A stretch of DNA of 7,338 nt from Clostridia bacterium. GTDB taxonomy: Bacteria; Bacillota; Clostridia; Christensenellales; Borkfalkiaceae. The stretch is from the NCBI GenBank assembly GCA_900768525.1, contig CAAGDF010000052.1:1-7338 (forward strand), written 5' to 3'. The notes under the pieces were generated by a model that did not search any database, had not been told where the DNA came from, and saw only the letters and a list, made by a program, of their open reading frames with translations. This document shows positions 4,736 to 7,338 of this stretch, in pieces (position 1 is the first letter of the stretch; each line of letters starts with the position of its first letter). Made by a program: the position numbers and the translations under genes.

Positions 4736-5920
4736 TTAAAACCCGATTTCGTCGCGACATTCTTTGAACGCCTTTACGCAAGCGTCGATATCCGCTTTGG
4801 TGTGAGCGGCGGACATTTGCGTTCTGATACGCGCCTTGTCCTTAGGAACGACGGGATAGAAAAATCCCGTAACGTAAATGCCTTTTTCAAGCATTTTGTC
4901 GGCAACTTTTTGCGACAAAACGGCATCGTAAAGCATAACGGGAATAATCGCGTGGTCTTTACCCGCAAGGTCGAAACCCGCTTTCTCCATTTCGGCTCTG
5001 AAATATGCGGCGTTTTCGACGACTTTATCTCTGCGCGAACTGTCCTTGGTTATGATTTCCAACACTTTTAAAGTAGTTGCGCAAATCATCGGGGCGAGCG
5101 TGTTCGAGAACAGATACGGTCTGCTGCGCTGGCGCAGTAAATCGATTATTTCGCGGCGACCGCTTGTAAAACCGCCGCTTGCGCCGCCAAGTGCTTTTCC
5201 GAAAGTACCCGTTATGATATCAACTCTGCCCTGAACGCCGCAGTATTCGGCAGTACCCCTGCCCGTTGCACCGACAAAACCCGTGGCATGACTGTCGTCC
5301 ACCACGACGAGCGCGCCGTACTTTTCGGCAAGGTTGCAAATACCTTTAAGATCGGCAATTATGCCGTCCATAGAGAATACGCCGTCGGTAACGATTACTT
5401 TGTGTTTCGCGCCGTTTGCATCGGCTTCTTTCAGTTTTGCCTCGAGGTCGTTCATATCGTTGTTTTTATAACGATATTTAGTTGCTTTTGTAAGCCGCAC
5501 GCCGTCGATGATGCTTGCGTGGTTAAGCTCGTCGGAGATTATCGCGTCTTCCTTGGTCGTTATGGTTTCAAACAAACCGCCGTTTGCATCGAAACAACTA
5601 CTGTACAAAATGGTATCGTCCGTTCCGAGGAATTTTGAAACGGCGTTTTCAAGATCTTTATGTATGGTTTGCGTGCCGCAAATGAAACGCACGCTTGACA
5701 TGCCGTAGCCGTATTTATCAAGACTGCTTTTCGCCGCGGCGATAAGTTCGGGATCGTCCGCCAAACCAAGGTAGTTGTTTGCGCAAAAATTCAGAACGCC
5801 TTTCGACGCGGTTGTATCGATTTTATTGCTTTGCGGAGTGGTGATAATTCTTTCGCTTTTCCACAAGCCGCTATTCTTTATTTCGTCTAAAATTACCTGA
5901 AAATACTTTTTGTCTATCAT
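4736..5920 (-). CDS. kbl: Glycine C-acetyltransferase (2-amino-3-ketobutyrate CoA ligase)
   Basis: This 394-residue PLP enzyme cleaves 2-amino-3-ketobutyrate with CoA to glycine and acetyl-CoA, the second step of threonine breakdown by the dehydrogenase route. It is close in length to E. coli Kbl (398). Visible alpha-oxoamine synthase landmarks are NFCANNYLGLA (44-54), NHASIIDG (133-140), the cofactor-binding DDSHATGFVG (208-217) and the Schiff-base lysine K242 in TGTFGKALGGASGG (237-250). The pairing with tdh, 18 nt upstream, settles the choice against related synthases (BioF, HemA, serine palmitoyltransferase). GAGGGA precedes the ATG. No key residue is missing. Confidence 0.96.
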   Translation of the reverse strand: MIDKKYFQVILDEIKNSGLWKSERIITTPQSNKIDTTASKGVLNFCANNYLGLADDPELIAAAKSSLDKYGYGMSSVRFICGTQTIHKDLENAVSKFLGTDDTILYSSCFDANGGLFETITTKEDAIISDELNHASIIDGVRLTKATKYRYKNNDMNDLEAKLKEADANGAKHKVIVTDGVFSMDGIIADLKGICNLAEKYGALVVVDDSHATGFVGATGRGTAEYCGVQGRVDIITGTFGKALGGASGGFTSGRREIIDLLRQRSRPYLFSNTLAPMICATTLKVLEIITKDSSRRDKVVENAAYFRAEMEKAGFDLAGKDHAIIPVMLYDAVLSQKVADKMLEKGIYVTGFFYPVVPKDKARIRTQMSAAHTKADIDACVKAFKECRDEIGF

Positions 5921-5938
5921 ATTCCCTCGCTCCGTTAA

Positions 5939-6976
5939 TTATTTAGTCCAGTCAAGGATTACCTTGCCAGATTTGCCGCCGTGCATAAGCTCGAAACCTT
6001 TTTCAAAATCGCGGTAGTTAACCTCTGCCGTGATTATTTTGGAAATATCCAGGCCCGATTTGAGCATTGCCGTCATTTTGTGCCATGTTTCAAACACTTC
6101 CCTGCCGTAAATGCCCTGAATGGTAAGCATATTGAAAATGACTTTATTCCAGTCTATTTTTACGTCGGGATTCTGCACGCCGAGCATAGCTATCTTACCG
6201 CCCATAATCATGTTATCGACCATTTCGTTGAACGCAATGCCGCTGCCGCTCATCTCTAATCCGACGTCGAACCCCTCGGTCATGCCGATTTCTTTCTGAA
6301 CATCTTTAAGGCGTTTTTCCTTGGTGTTGACCGTGGTAATGGACGGACAAACGGTTTTTGCAAGTTCAAGGCGATAATCGCTTATATCGGTTAAAACAAC
6401 GTTCTTTGCGCCCACATGACGGCAAATAGCCGCTGCCATAATACCGATAGGACCTGCGCCCGTTATAAGAACGTCCTCGCCCACCATGCCGAATTTAAGC
6501 GCGGTGTGCGTTGCGTTGCCGTACGGATCGAAAATTGCGTACATTTTTTCGGGTATTTCGGGATCGGTAAGCCATAAATTCTGCAAAGGTATCGCAGCGT
6601 ATTCGGCAAAAATACCGTCACGGTTTACTCCTATGCCCTGCGTGTTGGGGCAAAGATGACGCCTGCCCGCGCGGCAGTTACGGCATTTTCCGCATACGAC
6701 GTGCCCTTCCGCACTGACTATATCGCCCGGTTTGAACGAATCGGTCGAACCGTTGATCTCCACAATTTCGCCAACAAATTCATGCCCGATCGTTAGCGGC
6801 GGTTTTATGGTTTTTTGCGCCCAGTCGTTCCAGTCGTATATATGCACGTCCGTACCGCAAATCGCGGTGTAGTGAATTTTAATAAGGGCTTCTCCGTTTT
6901 TTAAAACGGGAATATCTTTTCTTACAAGTTCAAGCCCGACGGCAGCCGATGGCTTGATTATAGCATCCATTTTCAT
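5939..6976 (-). CDS. tdh: L-threonine 3-dehydrogenase
   Basis: This 345-residue zinc-dependent medium-chain dehydrogenase oxidises L-threonine with NAD+ to 2-amino-3-ketobutyrate, the substrate of the next gene. It closely follows E. coli Tdh: ICGTDVHIYDWNDW with catalytic-zinc ligand C40, GHE (64-66), structural-zinc cysteines C95, C98, C101 and C109 in CGKCRNCRAGRRHLC, GNATHTAL, the Rossmann GAGPIG (173-178), EMSGSG and GIYGREVFETWHKM. The start at 6976 is set by a full AAGGAGG (6990-6984) at 7 nt. That site lies within the last codons of the upstream gene, whose stop is only 2 nt before this ATG, indicating tight coupling. Confidence 0.96.
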   Translation of the reverse strand: MKMDAIIKPSAAVGLELVRKDIPVLKNGEALIKIHYTAICGTDVHIYDWNDWAQKTIKPPLTIGHEFVGEIVEINGSTDSFKPGDIVSAEGHVVCGKCRNCRAGRRHLCPNTQGIGVNRDGIFAEYAAIPLQNLWLTDPEIPEKMYAIFDPYGNATHTALKFGMVGEDVLITGAGPIGIMAAAICRHVGAKNVVLTDISDYRLELAKTVCPSITTVNTKEKRLKDVQKEIGMTEGFDVGLEMSGSGIAFNEMVDNMIMGGKIAMLGVQNPDVKIDWNKVIFNMLTIQGIYGREVFETWHKMTAMLKSGLDISKIITAEVNYRDFEKGFELMHGGKSGKVILDWTK

Positions 6977-6978
6977 GT

Positions 6979-7338
6979 TTATTCCTCCTTATTATCTCCG
7001 CCGATTTCACGACGCGACAAATCGACCTTAGGCAAACTCCAACGATAACGAGTTGCCAGAAGCCTTATGATTATTATAAAAGCCAAACCCGAAAAGACCG
7101 CAACTACGTCCTGCACGTTACGTAAAAAATAATATATGAGCGAGCCGCCTATAGAGGCGATCGCATATATGTGTTTCTTGAATATGTACGGCAGATTTTC
7201 GGTGAAAATATCACGCAAAAGACCACCGCCTACACCCGACAAAACGCCTATGGTAATGCTTAAAAATATATTGCCCGATAAGCCTTTTTCAAAAGCGACC
7301 TCGGTGCCCATAACGGTAAATGCCGCAAGACCTATCGC
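6979..7338 (-). CDS. PF03458-family membrane protein, likely glycine transporter (5' end missing)
   Basis: The last 119 residues of a UPF0126/PF03458 protein. The frame is open to the window edge, reading AIGLAAFTVMGTE, so the Met at 7311 is internal and the true start lies beyond 7338. The family signature GVLSGVGGGLLRDIF is clear, followed by ENLPYIFKKHIYAIAS and two further hydrophobic segments, then a charged cytosolic tail. A full member has two copies of this fold, about 200 residues. The family has been linked to glycine transport by mutant-fitness work in other bacteria and shares a fold with TRIC cation channels. Lying 2 nt before tdh, in an operon that makes glycine, supports the glycine assignment here, but this is inference. 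Confidence 0.88.
   Translation of the reverse strand, partial: AIGLAAFTVMGTEVAFEKGLSGNIFLSITIGVLSGVGGGLLRDIFTENLPYIFKKHIYAIASIGGSLIYYFLRNVQDVVAVFSGLAFIIIIRLLATRYRWSLPKVDLSRREIGGDNKEE

Overview
The window reads as an ordinary chromosomal segment of a low-to-moderate GC Gram-positive bacterium, most likely a Clostridia-like member of the Bacillota. Grounds are strong AAGGAGG-type ribosome binding sites, sigma-A-like promoters, U-tract terminators, a tRNA without an encoded CCA, and feoA-feoB as separate adjacent genes. No species can be named. Every gene I can support lies on the minus strand, so transcription runs from high to low coordinates. I see no mobile element, phage gene or CRISPR array.

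In order of transcription: (1) positions 7338-4736 hold a threonine/glycine cluster: a 5'-truncated PF03458-type membrane protein (a family linked to glycine transport), then tdh and kbl. Tdh and Kbl turn threonine into glycine and acetyl-CoA, so a glycine carrier fits beside them. (2) Positions 4681-3608 carry two tandem, roughly half-identical membrane proteins of unknown function, closed by a good intrinsic terminator at 3598-3554. (3) Positions 3506-3126 are non-coding but highly organised: a promoter, then about 290 nt of leader that can fold into a three-way junction and several hairpins, then two mutually exclusive hairpins, the last of which is an intrinsic terminator. This lies directly in front of feoA. 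It looks like an attenuating leader (riboswitch-like) for iron uptake, or a free-standing small RNA; I could not match it to a family I know. (4) Positions 3125-285 hold feoA, feoB and an RluA-family pseudouridine synthase, each overlapping the next. The FeoB has an Asn where the guanine-reading Asp of its G4 motif should be, and a short spacer domain. (5) Positions 203-1 hold a promoter, tRNA-Val(UAC) with two acceptor-stem mismatches, and the 5' end of a tRNA-Leu that runs off the window.

The best candidate for something undescribed is the feoAB leader RNA at 3470-3177, followed by the G4-variant FeoB it would control.
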